Shown here piece after piece: positions 12,315-19,274 of a stretch of DNA of 21,573 nucleotides. The notes below the pieces were generated by a model. That model saw only the letters and a list, made by a program, of their open reading frames with translations. It had not been told where the DNA came from and ran no database searches. The stretch covers positions 1 through 21,573 of IMG/VR virus record IMGVR_UViG_3300025308_000096. One strand, 5' to 3'. Position numbers and translations under genes: made by a program. Source of the DNA: a virus. How positions within the stretch are numbered: the first letter of the stretch is position 1; each line of letters opens with the position of its first letter.

Positions 12315-12698
12315 ATGAAACCATCGGAACTCAAAGCCAAATATCTCGCGTCCAACCTCAAGAAAGGCGAGGCCTACGCCGGCCTGATCCTCGGCAAAAA
12401 CGGCGAGCCGGACTACCACCTGGTGCTGTTGCCGGGTGAAGCCAGCGCCGTCAATTGGGCGAATGCCAAGGCCTTCGCCAAGAAAGCCGGCGGAGAACTG
12501 CCCAATCGTTGCGAGCAGTCCCTACTCTTCGCCAATCTCAAGGAAGAATTCAAGGGCGACTGGTACTGGTCCAACACGCTACACGCCTCCGACGCGAGCT
12601 CCGCCTGGTGTCAGGGCTTCAGCTTCGGCACCCAGCTCAGCCGCCACATCGGCAGCCAGTGCCGCGCCCGGGCCGTCCGCAGATTGATTAGTTCTTAA
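12315..12698 (+). CDS. DGR target protein 3 (CLec/DUF1566-like, 127 aa)
   Basis: A 127-residue homologue of targets 1 and 2. It has KKGEAYAGLILGKNGEPDYH, LVLLPGEASAVNWANAKAFA, ELPNRCEQSLLFANLKEEFK and GDWYWSNTLHASDASSAW, then the variable CQGFSFGTQLSRHIGSQ and the end RARAVRRLISS. AGGAG is eight bases upstream of the ATG. The variable repeat occupies 12583-12684. The Avd-like gene starts 19 bases after its stop. It has no export signal, so like its relatives it is probably cytoplasmic unless it is carried on the virion or released by lysis. Confidence 0.88.
   Translation: MKPSELKAKYLASNLKKGEAYAGLILGKNGEPDYHLVLLPGEASAVNWANAKAFAKKAGGELPNRCEQSLLFANLKEEFKGDWYWSNTLHASDASSAWCQGFSFGTQLSRHIGSQCRARAVRRLISS
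12583..12684 (+). repeat. DGR variable repeat 3 (VR3)
   Basis: 102 bases aligned without gaps to the template, with 16 differences counted by hand, all at template adenines, for example TAC to TCC, AAC to TTC, AAC to CGC and AAC to GGC. It is the most diverged of the three copies. The 3' 27 bases are identical to the template. Confidence 0.95.
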
Positions 12699-12717
12699 TT
12701 TAACCCTTTCACTCAGC

Positions 12718-13071
12718 ATGGCCCTGCACACACAACTGCCGATTTACAAGGTCGCCTACGACCTGCTCGACATCGTCACCGATCTCGTCAAGAACATGCC
12801 GCGCGACTTCAAGCAAAGCATCGGCGGCAAGATCGGTGCGGAATGCGTCGAGATCGTGGTGCTCATCTTCCGCGCCAATTGCGCGCGGGAGAAAGCGCCG
12901 CACCTGGTGGATCTGATCGAGCGCCTGCAGGTAGCCGAGTTACTGATTCGGCTCTCCTGCGACAAGCGCCTGATCTCCAAGGCCCAGTACGCCCGGGCCG
13001 TGGAACTCACCAACAGCATCGGCAAGCAGGCCAACGGATGGCGTAAATCCGCAGCCTCGCCCGCTGCATGA
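12718..13071 (+). CDS. avd: DGR accessory variability determinant (Avd-like)
   Basis: A 117-residue, mainly helical protein: LPIYKVAYDLLDIVTDLVKN, MPRDFKQSIGGKIGAECVEI, VVLIFRANCAREKAPHLVDL, ERLQVAELLIRLSCDKRLI, and NSIGKQANGWRKS at the end. Four amphipathic helices and a basic C-terminus match the Avd four-helix bundle, which forms a pentamer that binds the reverse transcriptase and template RNA and is needed for mutagenic homing. Location is decisive: it lies between the last target and the template repeat, as in the Bordetella phage DGR. No strong ribosome site is seen before the ATG. Paralogous S23-type four-helix proteins are the alternative, but the context favours Avd. Confidence 0.88.
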   Translation: MALHTQLPIYKVAYDLLDIVTDLVKNMPRDFKQSIGGKIGAECVEIVVLIFRANCAREKAPHLVDLIERLQVAELLIRLSCDKRLISKAQYARAVELTNSIGKQANGWRKSAASPAA

Positions 13072-13216
13072 CGGTCATGGCCATCATGCCTGTGCGAATG
13101 ATCAATCTGGTCGCGCCGCTGCCCCACGAGGGCACCGCCATGCGCATCACGGAGACCGCTGGCAGCGCGCCGGAAAGGTCCGGCGCAGTTTCCCCGTCGA
13201 GCGATCGGCAGGGCGA

Positions 13217-13238
13217 CGTCGATAGTGCGACATCGACG
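13217..13238 (+). other. Hairpin at the 5' edge of the template repeat
   Basis: CGTCGAT (13217-13223) and ATCGACG (13232-13238) form a perfect 7-bp stem with an eight-base loop. It overlaps the first bases of the template repeat. It could shape the template RNA or mark its 5' end, but this is inference from position. Confidence 0.45.
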
Positions 13239-13337
13239 CCTCCGACGCGAGCTACGCCTGGTATCAGAACTTCAACAACGGCAACCAGAACAACAACCAC
13301 ATCAACAACCAGTGCCGCGCCCGGGCCGTCCGCAGAT
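13236..13337 (+). repeat. DGR template repeat (TR)
   Basis: This 102-base segment is the adenine-rich master copy. Read in the targets' frame it has nine AAC codons between the invariant TGG and TGC codons, the codon that can yield many amino acids but no stop when its adenines change. All 43 differences seen in the three variable repeats fall on its adenines. The shared 3' end stops at AGAT: the template continues GATCC while the targets continue TG. The repeat has no gene of its own and is transcribed between avd and the reverse transcriptase. Confidence 0.95.
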
Positions 13338-13373
13338 GATCCATGCCATCCGGCTGATTTTTCTTTTTCTGAC

Positions 13374-14447
13374 TTGGTTGAAGCCTACTTCGACTGTCGG
13401 CGCACCAAACGCAACAGCGCCAGCGCGCTCGCCTTCGAGCAGCAACTGGAGCGCAACCTCGGCACGCTACACGATGAACTGACCGAGGGCATCTACCGCC
13501 CCGGCCCGTCGATCTGCTTCGTCATTACCCGGCCCAAAGTGCGCGAAGTGTGGGCCGCCGCGTTCCGCGACCGCATCGTGCACCACCTGCTCTACCGCAA
13601 GATCGGCCCGCGTTTCGAGGCCAGCTTCATCGCCGACTCCTGCGCCTGCATCCCCGGACGCGGCACACTCTACGCAGCCCGTCGTCTCGACGCCAAGGTC
13701 CGCAGCCAGACACAAAACTGGCAGCGCCCAGGCTACTACCTCAAGCTCGACCTCGCCAACTTCTTCGTCAGCATCGACAAGCGCATCGTCGCCGAGCAGT
13801 TGGCCAGCCGCATCAGCGAGCCCTGGTGGCGTCAGCTCGCACTCGATATCCTGTTCCACGACCCACGCCAGAACGTCGTCATTCAGGGCCGTCCTGACGA
13901 GTTCGCGCGCGTTCCGCCACACAAGAGCCTGTTCAACCAGGACACGCACCACGGCCTGCCGATCGGCAACCTCAGCAGCCAGTTCTTTGCCAACGTCCTG
14001 CTCGACGCACTCGACCAGCACATCAAGCACGACCTCATGGCGCGCCATTACATCCGCTACGTCGACGACATGCTGCTGCTGCACGAATCCCCCGACTGGC
14101 TCAACCAAGCCAGGGCCGACATCGAGGCCTGGCTGCCAGCACATCTGCACCTGACCCTAAATCCGCACAAGACCATCCTGCAGCCGATCGACCGCGGCAT
14201 CGACTTCGTCGGCCATGTGATCCGTCCCTGGCATCGCACCCTGCGGCGGCGCACCTATCACGATGCCCTGCGCCGTGTCGCCACGATGCCGGCCGCTGAT
14301 CTGTTCCACACCGCCAACAGCTATTTCGGACTGTTGCGGCAAACCACCCACAGCCACGCCGACCGGGCAAGGCTGGCCAACCTGCTCCGCGATCGTGGCC
14401 ACACGATCAACGGAGATATCACCAAAACTTACCGGAGATCCACATGA
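13374..14447 (+). CDS. DGR reverse transcriptase
   Basis: The reverse transcriptase copies the template RNA, inserting wrong bases opposite adenines, and the cDNA replaces the variable repeats. Visible motifs are YLKLDLANFFVSIDK near residue 123, GLPIGNLSSQFFANVLLDAL near 194 with the GxxxSQ feature that sets DGR enzymes apart, and the catalytic YVDDMLLL near 229, followed by LNPHKTILQ and GIDFVGHVIRPW. The N-terminus LVEAYFDCRRTKRNS aligns with LLDAYRKTS of the Bordetella enzyme. There is no in-frame ATG after the template, so I chose TTG 13374 (about 357 aa). The frame is open back to 13068, but that would translate the template as Thr-rich low complexity. Its stop overlaps the ParB-like ATG. 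Confidence 0.93.
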   Translation: MVEAYFDCRRTKRNSASALAFEQQLERNLGTLHDELTEGIYRPGPSICFVITRPKVREVWAAAFRDRIVHHLLYRKIGPRFEASFIADSCACIPGRGTLYAARRLDAKVRSQTQNWQRPGYYLKLDLANFFVSIDKRIVAEQLASRISEPWWRQLALDILFHDPRQNVVIQGRPDEFARVPPHKSLFNQDTHHGLPIGNLSSQFFANVLLDALDQHIKHDLMARHYIRYVDDMLLLHESPDWLNQARADIEAWLPAHLHLTLNPHKTILQPIDRGIDFVGHVIRPWHRTLRRRTYHDALRRVATMPAADLFHTANSYFGLLRQTTHSHADRARLANLLRDRGHTINGDITKTYRRST

Positions 14448-16306
14448 ACGCACCCGAATCGCACACCCTACTGATCCCGCTCACCAGCATCATTCAGTCG
14501 TCGAGCAACCCGCGCAAACACTTCGACCAGGCCAAGCTCGACGAGCTGGCCGTCAGCATCAAGACCCACGGCGTGCTGCAGCCGATCCTGGTGCGCGCCT
14601 GGCAAGTCGGCATGGCGAATCCGAAGCATCGTCCCATGGTAGAAATGATAGGCATCTACGAGATCGTCTGCGGCGAGCGGCGCTGGCGCGCCAGCCAGAT
14701 CGCCGGCATGGATACCATCCCCGCCATGGTCCGCGAACTGACCGACAAGGAAGTGCTGGAGCTGCAGGTTGTCGAAAACCTGCAACGCGAAGACGTGCAT
14801 GAGCTGGAAGAAGCCGAAGGCTACGAGCGGCTGATGAAGTACCACGACTACACCGCCGATAGCCTGGCTGAGAAGATCGGCAAAAGCCGCGCCTACATCT
14901 ACGCCCGTCTCAAGCTCACCGCCCTGGCGCCGGCCGCGCGGGATCTGTTCTATGAAGGCAAGCTCACCGCCAGCACCGCGCTCCTGATCGCCCGCATTCC
15001 CGGCACCACGCTGCAGATGCAGGCCGCCACTGATATCACCAAGCCCGACTGGAAGGGCGACGTGATGGCCACCCGCGCTGCCGCCGACCTGATCCGGCGG
15101 GCCTACACGCTGGACCTTGAAGATGCCAGCTTCAAGACCGCCGACGCCGCCCTGGTGCCCAAGGCCGGCAGCTGCGACGCCTGCCCAAAGCGCAGCGGCA
15201 ACGACCTGATCCTGTTCGCCGACATTGGCGATCCAGACGTCTGCACCGATCCGTCCTGCTTCCAGAACAAGAAGGAGGCGAACTACCTGCGCCTCAAGGC
15301 GCTCGCCGAAAAGAGCGGCAAGGAAATCTGCAGCGGCAAGGAAGCCGCCGAAATGCTGGTCAATGGCCGGCACAGCCTGGACAAGTTCAACCTGGCCAAC
15401 ATCGACGACATCTGCTACGACGACGAGCAGCACCGCACCTATCGCACCATCCTCGGCAAAGCGGCGCCGGCCATTACCCTGGTCGAAAATGCCCGCGACA
15501 AAATCTTCGTCGAAACCGTCGACACCAAGCTGCTCGCCATTGCCCTGAAGAAAGCCGGCGTCGCCAAGCCGACGATCAAGACCGACCGCGCCGACGTCAA
15601 TCATCAGAAAGAACACGCCGCGCGCGAAGCCAAGGCCAAGGCAGAAAACACCTGGCGCGGCAAACTATTTCAGGAAATCCGTCTCAAGCTCGGCGAACGC
15701 TTTGCCGCAAATACCTTCGACGAAACCGATCTGCGCCAGATTGTCCGAGAAGTATTCCGGCAACTCGCCGACACCGGCAACCGCGGAATCGATGAAGTAT
15801 CGACGCTCTGGAACCTCGACACCACCTACGACGACGAAGACGACTGGCTGAAAGCGCTTGATGAATTCTTCGGCAAGCTCACCATGCCGGGGCTGTGGCT
15901 GTTCATGACGGATATAGCGCTGATCGAGGACACCTGGGTTGCCCCGTGGGCGTACAACAGCACAGTCGAGCCAACGCCACAGCTTCTGCTCGCCCAGGCC
16001 GCGCGGCTCGGCATCAACGCCGAAGCCCTGCGCGAACCTCTGCCGAACTCTGCCAAAGTGCAGCCCAAAACTGCAAAATCGAAGGCGGCGAAACCCGTTT
16101 CTACCCCTGCCGATGCTGCGCATGCGGGAGTCAAAGGCGCGACGGCTGCGCCGGCCGATAATGCAAAGCCGGTCCTGAAGCCCACGGCGAAAAAAGCCAA
16201 AGCCAAGGCAAATCCAGCGCCGTCTTCGACGGCGAACGAGCCGGCTGCGCCGGCAAAAACCACCGCGATGGCACCGTGGCCATTCCCAACCGGAGCGCAG
16301 GTGTGA
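14444..16306 (+). CDS. ParB-like partition/DNA-binding protein
   Basis: A 620-residue ParB/RepB/Spo0J-type protein. The N-terminal domain has SSSNPRKHFDQAKLDELAVS, IKTHGVLQPILVRAW and the CTP-binding motif GERRWRASQIAGMD near residue 78, then VVENLQREDVHELEEAEGY. A helix-turn-helix follows (DSLAEKIGKSRAYIYARLKL). The middle contains a Cys cluster (CDACPKRSGND, CTDPSCF) that may bind zinc. The end is an Ala/Pro/Lys-rich tail. No ParA gene is in the window, so a role in partition is doubtful; regulation or nuclease-like activity on DNA is possible. The ATG overlaps the RT stop (ATGA), which places it in the DGR operon. Confidence 0.85.
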   Translation: MNAPESHTLLIPLTSIIQSSSNPRKHFDQAKLDELAVSIKTHGVLQPILVRAWQVGMANPKHRPMVEMIGIYEIVCGERRWRASQIAGMDTIPAMVRELTDKEVLELQVVENLQREDVHELEEAEGYERLMKYHDYTADSLAEKIGKSRAYIYARLKLTALAPAARDLFYEGKLTASTALLIARIPGTTLQMQAATDITKPDWKGDVMATRAAADLIRRAYTLDLEDASFKTADAALVPKAGSCDACPKRSGNDLILFADIGDPDVCTDPSCFQNKKEANYLRLKALAEKSGKEICSGKEAAEMLVNGRHSLDKFNLANIDDICYDDEQHRTYRTILGKAAPAITLVENARDKIFVETVDTKLLAIALKKAGVAKPTIKTDRADVNHQKEHAAREAKAKAENTWRGKLFQEIRLKLGERFAANTFDETDLRQIVREVFRQLADTGNRGIDEVSTLWNLDTTYDDEDDWLKALDEFFGKLTMPGLWLFMTDIALIEDTWVAPWAYNSTVEPTPQLLLAQAARLGINAEALREPLPNSAKVQPKTAKSKAAKPVSTPADAAHAGVKGATAAPADNAKPVLKPTAKKAKAKANPAPSSTANEPAAPAKTTAMAPWPFPTGAQV

Positions 16307-16527
16307 TCGCGCAAACCGCCATCCTGATCCTGTCTGCCGTGGCGCTGTGGTTGCTCTCCTGCACGCCGCCCAGCCGCTGGGGCTGGGCGGTCGGCCTGGC
16401 CAGTCAGCCCTTCTGGCTGACCGAGACCTGGCACGCCGAGCAGTGGGGCATGTTCGCCAACGCCCTGGTGTTCACCGCCATCTATCTGCGCGGCATGGTC
16501 AATCACTGGACGCCAGCCCATGGATGA
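16303..16527 (+). CDS. Small two-helix membrane protein (74 aa)
   Basis: A 74-residue protein with a hydrophobic segment at about residues 4-20 (QTAILILSAVALWLLS) and a second at about 45-62 (WGMFANALVFTAIYLRGM). Between them is WAVGLASQPFWLTETWHAEQ, a Trp-rich loop that recurs in small phage membrane proteins. A holin is possible but not supported by a neighbouring endolysin. The start is a GTG with GGAG seven bases upstream, and it overlaps the ParB-like stop (GTGA). It overlaps the next gene by eight bases. Confidence 0.7.
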   Translation: MIAQTAILILSAVALWLLSCTPPSRWGWAVGLASQPFWLTETWHAEQWGMFANALVFTAIYLRGMVNHWTPAHG

Positions 16528-16708
16528 AATCGACATCGCCAATGAACAGCGCGACAAGACCGAAGCCTACGCCGTCGCTGCCGCCCGCGCCAACGCTGCA
16601 GAGATTCCGCAAGGCCAGCCCGGCGACTGCGACTACTGCGGCAAAAACTTCAGCCGCCTGGTCGGTGGCGCATGCGGCCGATGCCGCGACGAAAGGAAAC
16701 TACCGTGA
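16520..16708 (+). CDS. DksA/TraR-like small zinc-finger protein (62 aa)
   Basis: A 62-residue protein whose start MDEIDIANEQRDKTEAYAVA is a charged helix and whose end has CDYCGKNFSRLVGGACGRCR, a four-Cys zinc finger. This is the layout of the truncated DksA/TraR-type phage zinc-finger proteins, which in larger members bind the RNA polymerase secondary channel. The short length makes such an activity uncertain. It overlaps its neighbours by 8 and 4 bases. Confidence 0.72.
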   Translation: MDEIDIANEQRDKTEAYAVAAARANAAEIPQGQPGDCDYCGKNFSRLVGGACGRCRDERKLP

Positions 16709-16935
16709 ACACAGGACAGCAGCTGTACGCGAAGATCAAGAAGTCGAGCAAGTATTACGATCAGAACAACATCGCCAAGCGCGACGCCAGCTGGGGCGGA
16801 TTCCCCTTTCAGGTGCGAATCGTGCCCAACGACCCAATGGGCGGGCCAGTGAAGGGCGGGCCCGGCGGCCAGTACCGGCTGAGCGACGTCAATCTCTTCA
16901 TCGTCGAGAACGGGCACGAGGTGCGGATTTCGTGA
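16705..16935 (+). CDS. Hypothetical phage protein (76 aa)
   Basis: A 76-residue protein beginning MNTGQQLYAKIKKSSKYYDQ and containing WGGFPFQVRIVPNDPMGGPV, then QYRLSDVNLFIVENGHEVRI. The mix of strands and Gly/Pro turns suggests a small beta domain. I recognise no family. The start is GTG, with AAGGA eight bases upstream, overlapping the previous stop (GTGA), and the stop overlaps the next GTG. Confidence 0.65.
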   Translation: MNTGQQLYAKIKKSSKYYDQNNIAKRDASWGGFPFQVRIVPNDPMGGPVKGGPGGQYRLSDVNLFIVENGHEVRIS

Positions 16936-17339
16936 GCGCCACCACCTTCATCCGCGCCGCCGAGCTGCTGGAGATCGACGCCAATGCCCTGCGCCAATGC
17001 CACAACGTTGACCCGCTCAACCCTGACTGGGAAGACGAACCCGAAGCCAGGGAAGCGCACGATGAGGCCCGGGCGATCGCCGGACAGCTGCGTCAAATCG
17101 CCGGCGTGGTCCAAACGCTGCAGTCCGATCTGGCCAGAGAGAAGGACCGCGCCGACTACGCCTGGCGCAATACGAACACGATCGAGAAATCCCGCCAGGA
17201 GGAAATGGCGAAGCGCGACGAGCTGCTGGCTGCGTTGGAAAGGTTATTGTATTGCGTAGAGCCTGACGCAAATCAAAAGTGGGCGGAAGGAACGGAAGTC
17301 GAACAGGCACGCGATGCCATCGCCAAGGTGAGGCCATGA
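16932..17339 (+). CDS. Hypothetical coiled-coil phage protein (135 aa)
   Basis: A 135-residue protein. The N-terminal third is acidic (FIRAAELLEIDANALRQCH, PDWEDEPEAREAHDEARAI). The middle forms a long predicted coiled coil (GQLRQIAGVVQTLQSDLARE and RQEEMAKRDELLAALERLL), as in small ead/Ea22-like phage proteins, but no family can be named. The start is GTG and overlaps the previous stop (GTGA). The stop overlaps the next ATG. Confidence 0.65.
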   Translation: MSATTFIRAAELLEIDANALRQCHNVDPLNPDWEDEPEAREAHDEARAIAGQLRQIAGVVQTLQSDLAREKDRADYAWRNTNTIEKSRQEEMAKRDELLAALERLLYCVEPDANQKWAEGTEVEQARDAIAKVRP

Positions 17340-17533
17340 CGCGCCTGGTCTCCCTCGGCACCAAGATCGAGCAGCTCGACGGCTTGCGTGATACGAAGGA
17401 TCTGTCCGAATGGGAACAGGGCTTCGTCACCAGCATCATAGAGCGCTACCTGCTCGCCGGACGCGACACGCGCATGCTCACCAGCAAACAGGTCGACGTC
17501 ATCGAGCGCATCTGGGGAAAACACTTCTCATGA
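17336..17533 (+). CDS. Hypothetical small phage protein (65 aa)
   Basis: A 65-residue protein with LVSLGTKIEQLDGLRDTKDL, SEWEQGFVTSIIERYLLAGR and TSKQVDVIERIWGKHFS. The pattern W-x-x-x-F-(V/I)-x-S-I near the middle and the C-terminal helix with VDVIERIWGKHF occur in small phage proteins of unknown function. It has four-base overlaps on both sides, so it is firmly in the operon. Confidence 0.65.
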   Translation: MTRLVSLGTKIEQLDGLRDTKDLSEWEQGFVTSIIERYLLAGRDTRMLTSKQVDVIERIWGKHFS

Positions 17534-18546
17534 GCGATAAAACCCACATTGAATGGACCAACGCCACCTGGAACCCGGTCACCGGCTGCACCAAGGTCAG
17601 CGCCGGCTGCAAGCACTGCTATGCCGAGCGCGACTGGGCGCGGCTGTCGGCCAACCCGGCGACGCGCTACTACGGCCGGGCCTTCACCGATGTGCAGTGC
17701 CATTCTGACGTATTGGAGTTGCCATTGCGCTGGACCAAGCCACGCCGCATCTTCGTCAATTCCATGTCCGACCTGTTCCATCCGGACGTGCCAGACCAAT
17801 TCATTGCCGACGTCTTCGCCTACATGGCCTACGCCCGACATCACACGTTCCAGGTGCTGACCAAGCGCCCGGAACGGATGCGAGCGCTGCTGACCAATCA
17901 TGAATGGATCGAAGAGATGTATTCCGCCTCGACCGCGCTTGCTCACGACGATGCATGCGAGATCCTCGGGCGGCGTGGCGCGTTCGATGCCAACCGAAGA
18001 ACAGGCACCGACATCAGAGCTTTCGATCCAACATTTTCGCTGAGCAACGTATGGCTCGGCGTCAGCGTCGAAGACCAGGCCACGGCCGATGAGCGTATTC
18101 CGTTGCTGTTGCAAACGCCGGCGGCCGTGCGCTGGATCAGTGCGGAGCCGTTGCTTGGACCGATGAATCTCGCACAAATCAGGGATGCGGATGTCCTGCT
18201 CTTTCCATTAGCCGGAGAAGTTAGCGGAGAGGGCCGTAACGAACCCATGCCGCTGCGCAATGGCGGCATCGATTGGGTTGTCGCTGGCGGCGAGTCCGGC
18301 CCCAAGGCACGGCCGATGCATCCGAATTGGGCTCGCAGCCTGCGCGACCAGTGCGCGGCGGCTGGCGTGTCGTTTCTGTTCAAACAGTGGGGCGAGTTCC
18401 TTCCGATTCCAGACGCAGAAGATCGTGGGCTTATCGCTTCAGGTCTGAATCCAGTGCGCTCGGCAATGATGCGCGTTGGAAAGAAAACCGCCGGCCGCTT
18501 GCTCGATGGCATATTGCACGACGGCTATCCGGAAGCGCGGTCGTGA
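17530..18546 (+). CDS. DUF5131 / Gp37-Gp68 family phage protein
   Basis: A 338-residue protein starting MSDKTHIEWTNATWNPVTGC. The Cys pattern C20-x6-C27-x2-C30 (GCTKVSAGCKHCYAERDW) is the radical-SAM-like 4Fe-4S motif of the DUF5131 (phage Gp37/Gp68) family. Family landmarks also include IFVNSMSDLFHPDVPDQFI, FQVLTKRPERMRALL, NVWLGVSVEDQATADERIPL, WISAEPLLGP and the end FLFKQWGEF. The chemistry of this family is not established. It is a common cargo of proteobacterial prophages. It overlaps the genes before and after it by four bases. Confidence 0.88.
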   Translation: MSDKTHIEWTNATWNPVTGCTKVSAGCKHCYAERDWARLSANPATRYYGRAFTDVQCHSDVLELPLRWTKPRRIFVNSMSDLFHPDVPDQFIADVFAYMAYARHHTFQVLTKRPERMRALLTNHEWIEEMYSASTALAHDDACEILGRRGAFDANRRTGTDIRAFDPTFSLSNVWLGVSVEDQATADERIPLLLQTPAAVRWISAEPLLGPMNLAQIRDADVLLFPLAGEVSGEGRNEPMPLRNGGIDWVVAGGESGPKARPMHPNWARSLRDQCAAAGVSFLFKQWGEFLPIPDAEDRGLIASGLNPVRSAMMRVGKKTAGRLLDGILHDGYPEARS

Positions 18547-18884
18547 CCGTCTACGTTGACACCATGACCGCCCGCTTCGGGCGCATGATCATGTGCCACA
18601 TGCTGGCCGATACGGAGGCCGAATTGCATGCCATGGCTGATCGCATCGGCGTGGCCAGGCGCTGGCACCAGGGCGACCACTACGATATCTGCCTGGCCAA
18701 GAAGGCGCTGGCCATCAAGGCCGGCGCGATCGAGATCACCCAGCGCGAGGCGGTGATGATTCGCCGGCAGCTCCGTGCGGCGAAGACGATGAGGCTGCCT
18801 TTGCAGTTCGCCTTCGCGACCGGCGATCTGGATGCGCTGCCCGACGACGGCCGGCGCTATTGGCCAGTAAAACCATCCGCTTGA
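18543..18884 (+). CDS. DUF4031-family protein (113 aa)
   Basis: A 113-residue protein beginning MTVYVDTMTARFGRMIMCHM, followed by LADTEAELHAMADRIGVARR and HQGDHYDICLAKKALAIKAG. These are the landmarks of DUF4031, a small family common in phages and plasmids with no known activity. The start is GTG and overlaps the DUF5131 stop (GTGA), a frequent neighbour pair. Confidence 0.82.
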   Translation: MTVYVDTMTARFGRMIMCHMLADTEAELHAMADRIGVARRWHQGDHYDICLAKKALAIKAGAIEITQREAVMIRRQLRAAKTMRLPLQFAFATGDLDALPDDGRRYWPVKPSA

Positions 18885-18886
18885 CC

Positions 18887-19096
18887 ATGGCCAAACCCGC
18901 GCTCACAATCACCGCCTCCAATCAACCCGACCCGCGCGTGGTCGCTGAGGCCGCGGTCGCGCTCATACTGGACTTCCATGCCAAGACAAGCCGCCCTCGG
19001 CTTGTGCCCGCCGACGCCGTACCGCCAGCGCCGACTTTTGACAACCCGCCAGACCGGGACTATGATCCGCCGCACGGTGCTGATAACACCAACTAG
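18887..19096 (+). CDS. Hypothetical protein (69 aa)
   Basis: A 69-residue protein with a helix PRVVAEAAVALILDFHAKTS and a Pro/Asp-rich tail (ADAVPPAPTFDNPPDRDYDP). There is no recognised family and no strong ribosome site. It begins two bases after the DUF4031 stop. It is the last gene before a 178-bp gap, so it may end the DGR operon. It could be a spurious frame. Confidence 0.45.
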   Translation: MAKPALTITASNQPDPRVVAEAAVALILDFHAKTSRPRLVPADAVPPAPTFDNPPDRDYDPPHGADNTN

Positions 19097-19274
19097 CAAG
19101 CGGCAGGTCGCCCCGTCAGCGCGGTTTTTTTTCGCCCATGGTTTGATCAATGGGCGGGAGTGCGACGGATACAAGACCCGCAAGGGAAAGAAGTCCGCCC
19201 AGCTTGCTATGGGTTATCAGCTCCTGCCCACCCCCGCTGATAACGGGGCCCCTAGACTCAGCAAGGAGCACACC
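19097..19274 (+). promoter_or_regulatory. Intergenic region with dyad operator candidate
   Basis: This 178-bp gap includes a T-tract of eight at about 19123-19130 with no convincing stem before it, a 7-bp inverted repeat CGCCCAT/ATGGGCG just after it, and a perfect 9-bp dyad: GTTATCAGC (19213-19221) and GCTGATAAC (19236-19244), spaced by 14 bases. The half-site resembles the TATCAG elements upstream of the CII-like gene. AAGGAG lies ahead of the next gene. No promoter could be fixed. Confidence 0.5.

Noticed and set aside
13068-13373. Upstream part of the RT frame as coding
   Set aside because: It would translate the template repeat as Thr-rich low-complexity sequence and lacks similarity to RT N-termini; left as an open frame only.
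13467-14150. 227-codon minus-strand frame opposite RT
   Set aside because: Shadow of the RT gene with no domain pattern.
14468-15616. 382-codon minus-strand frame opposite the ParB-like gene
   Set aside because: GC-driven shadow frame; the plus strand has the GERRWRA motif and a helix-turn-helix.
19115-19160. Rho-independent terminator at the T-tract near 19123
   Set aside because: No stable stem directly precedes the T-tract on the plus strand; the nearby inverted repeat follows the T residues instead.
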